The translations under genes and the position numbers were made by a program. Under the pieces are notes generated by a model. It did not search any database and was not told the DNA's origin. It was given only the letters and a program-made list of their open reading frames with translations. From Halorhodospira sp. (GTDB lineage: Bacteria > Pseudomonadota > Gammaproteobacteria > Nitrococcales > Halorhodospiraceae): a stretch of 18,417 bases of DNA. Location of the stretch: the NCBI GenBank assembly GCA_007121755.1, contig SKJZ01000278.1, positions 1-18,417 of the forward strand. The letters run 5' to 3'. Positions 14,460 through 18,417 of this stretch are shown piece after piece; within the stretch, counting starts at the first letter, position 1; each line of letters begins with the position of its first letter.

Positions 14460-14861
14460 ATGGCTTCCAGAGACCTTGAACAACTGATGTGGGCCGAGGC
14501 CTGTGAGATGCTGGACCGCGCGGAGCGGCTTCACCGGCAGTTCTTTCGCCCGGGCCGCCGCGCCCGGACCCCGGTCTGGGAACCCCCGGTCGACATCTAC
14601 CAAGCCGACCACGGCTTCTGGCTGGTGGTGGCAATGCCCGGCGCCACTTCCGAGAGCATCCACGTCTCGGTGGAGGACGCGGATTTGGTGATTCGCGCCG
14701 AACGCCGCCTGCCGGCCGCGGCCCACCGCGGCGCGGTCCACCGTCTGGAGATCCCCCACGGGCGGTTTGAGCGCCGCGTGCCCCTGCCTCCCGGCGACTA
14801 CCGGCTGGGCGAAAGGCAGTGGGTGGACGGCTGCCTCCACCTCGCCATCGAATTCGCCTGA
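14460..14861 (+). CDS. Hsp20/alpha-crystallin family small heat shock protein
   Basis: An ATP-independent holdase that binds unfolding proteins. The 133-aa protein has a short N-terminal region (about 1-40), then an alpha-crystallin domain: PPVDIYQADHGFWLVVAMPG, IHVSVEDADLVIRAERR, HRLEIPHGRFERRVPLPP, and a last strand with GCLHLAIEF, where most members have GVL. It ends there, with no C-terminal extension and no I-x-I/V motif, which in other small heat shock proteins bridges dimers into large oligomers. The ATG at 14460 has GGGAG 5 nt upstream; an in-frame GTG at 14436 would overlap the inverted repeat and is less likely. lon starts 12 nt after the stop, so holdase and protease are probably expressed together. 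Confidence 0.88.
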   Translation: MASRDLEQLMWAEACEMLDRAERLHRQFFRPGRRARTPVWEPPVDIYQADHGFWLVVAMPGATSESIHVSVEDADLVIRAERRLPAAAHRGAVHRLEIPHGRFERRVPLPPGDYRLGERQWVDGCLHLAIEFA

Positions 14862-14873
14862 AGCGAGCAGACT

Positions 14874-17221
<2,348 letters not shown>

Positions 17222-17243
<22 letters not shown>

Positions 17244-18208
17244 AGCGCGCCGTAAGGATCGTACCGCTCCTGGGTCTCGAACTCCCGCGTCAACGTCGAG
17301 TGCGTATAGCTGAGCCGCGCCCGCTCCCAATGGAACGCGATACCCAGATAGACTTGGTTGACGTAGCGCTCCTTCTCCACGCTACGGCTATCGCGGATGG
17401 TGTTTCCGTCCAGAAAGATATTGTGGCCGACAAGCCGCCGCACCCCGCGGGCGTGGAAGTACCATCCGCCGCCGGCCGGCCGGAAATAGGTCTCGGGGGC
17501 CGTCACCGGGTGGAAGACCGGACCGCCGTGATCCATCGGTAGATTCGGGCCGATACGCAGAATAAACTCGGCCTCGGCGGCGGTATAGACATTACCCGCC
17601 CACAGCGACCAGCCGGGGATCAGGTCCATCGCCCAACCGCTCCGCCCGAAGTGGAGCCGCCCCCGGTACCGGTCGGTGTAGCGCACCACCACTCCGACCT
17701 CGTCGTGGAGTTGCGTATCCCAGCCTTCAGGTTCATTACTGCCGTCGATCCGTTTATGGACGCTCTGCTGAAGCGCGTGCGCGCCGGCCGAGGGGCCGAC
17801 CGCGCCGACGGTCAAATTGGCGACGCTCTGCCGCCAACCGGATTCGACCACTAGACTGGTGGTGAGATAGAGCCAACCGGCGTAAGGGCGGTCGTCCTCC
17901 GGCGGATCCTCTTCAGTGACGTCCTCCGGGGTAAACAGCTTCTGACCTACTCCTCCCATCAGCCGGCGCGTGCCGCCCTCGGGGAAGAAAGGCAAGACCC
18001 CGGCCAGCCGGTCGGCGAAGCCGTAGTCCCTCCTGGCGCGGCCGTACCACGTCGCGCTGTAGCCAGCCGTGTAGTACTGGTCGCGGCCCGCGAAGACATC
18101 GTTTTCGAAGGTGAACGCCAAGCTGCCGGCCTCCGACGGCCCGGCGGCGCCCAGTACTACCATGCCGCCGGCCCACAGGGCGGCGATCGTCTTCCGGATT
18201 CGGGGCAT
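17222..18208 (-). CDS. lpxR: Lipid A 3'-O-deacylase, LpxR family
   Basis: Outer-membrane beta-barrel enzyme family (DUF2219) that removes the 3'-acyloxyacyl chains of lipid A. The 328-aa precursor has a signal peptide (IAALWAGGMVVLGAAGPSEA) with likely cleavage after Ala27. The mature start GSLAFTFENDVFAGRDQYYT puts Asn and Asp at mature positions 9 and 10, where Salmonella LpxR has catalytic Asn9/Asp10. His151 (QQSVHKRIDG, mature about 124) fits the catalytic His122. DRPYAGWLY is another family motif. The final residue is Phe, typical of outer-membrane barrels. GGGAGGA lies 10 nt before the ATG. Its 3' end overlaps lon by 22 bp in convergent orientation. Enzyme activity is inferred from family residues. 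Confidence 0.88.
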
Positions 18209-18264
18209 CGCCCATCGGTCCTCCCTCGTCTACCTCTTCATCGGCGGGAAAAACCGAAACTGTA

Positions 18265-18417
18265 GGGAGATCGAAGAACCGTCCGGGCGTGGAGGGCGGA
18301 CCTCCATGCGGGGGACGCTGTGAATACCTCCCTGTACGCTCACCGGCGGCATCCATGCCGCCGGACGCCCCCCCATGGAGGTCCGCCCTCCACGCCCGGC
18401 CGGTTCTTCGATCTCCC
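18265..18417. repeat. Large inverted repeat (copy 3), 50-nt arms
   Basis: Left arm 18265-18314 matches the reverse complement of 18368-18417 at 48 of 50 positions; the window ends at the arm end, so it may be longer. Inside are an ACGCTGTGAATACCTCCC segment (18315-18332) and a perfect 10-bp hairpin with tip CATCCATG (18343-18364). That tip is the reverse complement of the tip in copy 1. It lies upstream of lpxR, leaving only 56 bp for that gene's promoter and ribosome-binding site; no clear -35/-10 pair is seen there. No gene is evident in 18209-18417. Confidence 0.93.

Noticed and set aside
14054..14460. tRNA-Lys as attachment site of an integrated island containing hsp20-lon
   Set aside because: No integrase gene and no second copy of the tRNA 3' end is present in the window; the downstream genes have the same base composition as the rest.
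14297..14460. RNA thermometer controlling hsp20
   Set aside because: The hairpin ends before the GGGAG ribosome-binding site. I see no complementary anti-SD stretch inside the stem and no fourU or ROSE pattern, so only an indirect role is possible.

Overview
The window is GC-rich bacterial chromosome carrying core genes in a gammaproteobacterial order: yebC-ruvC-ruvA-ruvB followed by tolQ-tolR-tolA-tolB-pal-cpoB, then tRNA-Lys, an Hsp20-lon pair and an lpxR-like gene. The Tol-Pal set, a lipid A 3'-O-deacylase and a PHA regulator point to a Gram-negative, PHA-storing organism. Pal, CpoB and TolA have very acidic periplasmic parts, as expected in halophiles. My best guess is a halophilic or haloalkaliphilic relative of Ectothiorhodospiraceae (Halorhodospira/Alkalilimnicola-like). 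This rests on gene style only, not on any search.

Layout. 1-162: inner part and one arm of a large inverted-repeat element cut by the window edge. 163-738 (-): phaR, divergent from an HDOD-domain gene (880-1725, +). 1751-3109 (-): pabB, divergent from fadD (3186-4910, +), which is tightly linked to a patatin-type lipase gene (4914-5942, +). 5955-6178: a 224-nt nested inverted repeat that nearly fills the gap before yebC. 6261-9166: yebC, ruvC, ruvA and ruvB, a tight operon for Holliday-junction processing. 9212-9240: a good sigma-70-type promoter in front of tolQ, in the place where ybgC usually lies. 9297-14028: tolQ, tolR, tolA, tolB, pal and cpoB, the envelope-constriction machine. 14054-14129: tRNA-Lys(UUU), followed by a terminator. 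14297-14436: a perfect 44-bp-arm inverted repeat directly in front of hsp20 (14460-14861) and lon (14874-17243). 17222-18208 (-): lpxR, overlapping the end of lon. 18265-18417: a third large inverted repeat upstream of lpxR.

The genes are mostly textbook. The structure they do not explain is the family of long inverted repeats: three complete copies and one partial copy in 18 kb. Each copy has its own arm sequence, matched almost base for base by its partner arm, while short internal modules are shared between copies, sometimes in opposite orientation. Smaller points of interest are a possible PhaR auto-operator, a 36-codon ORF overlapping the tolQ start, a 20-unit Glu-Pro hexamer repeat in tolA, and an Hsp20 with no C-terminal tail.
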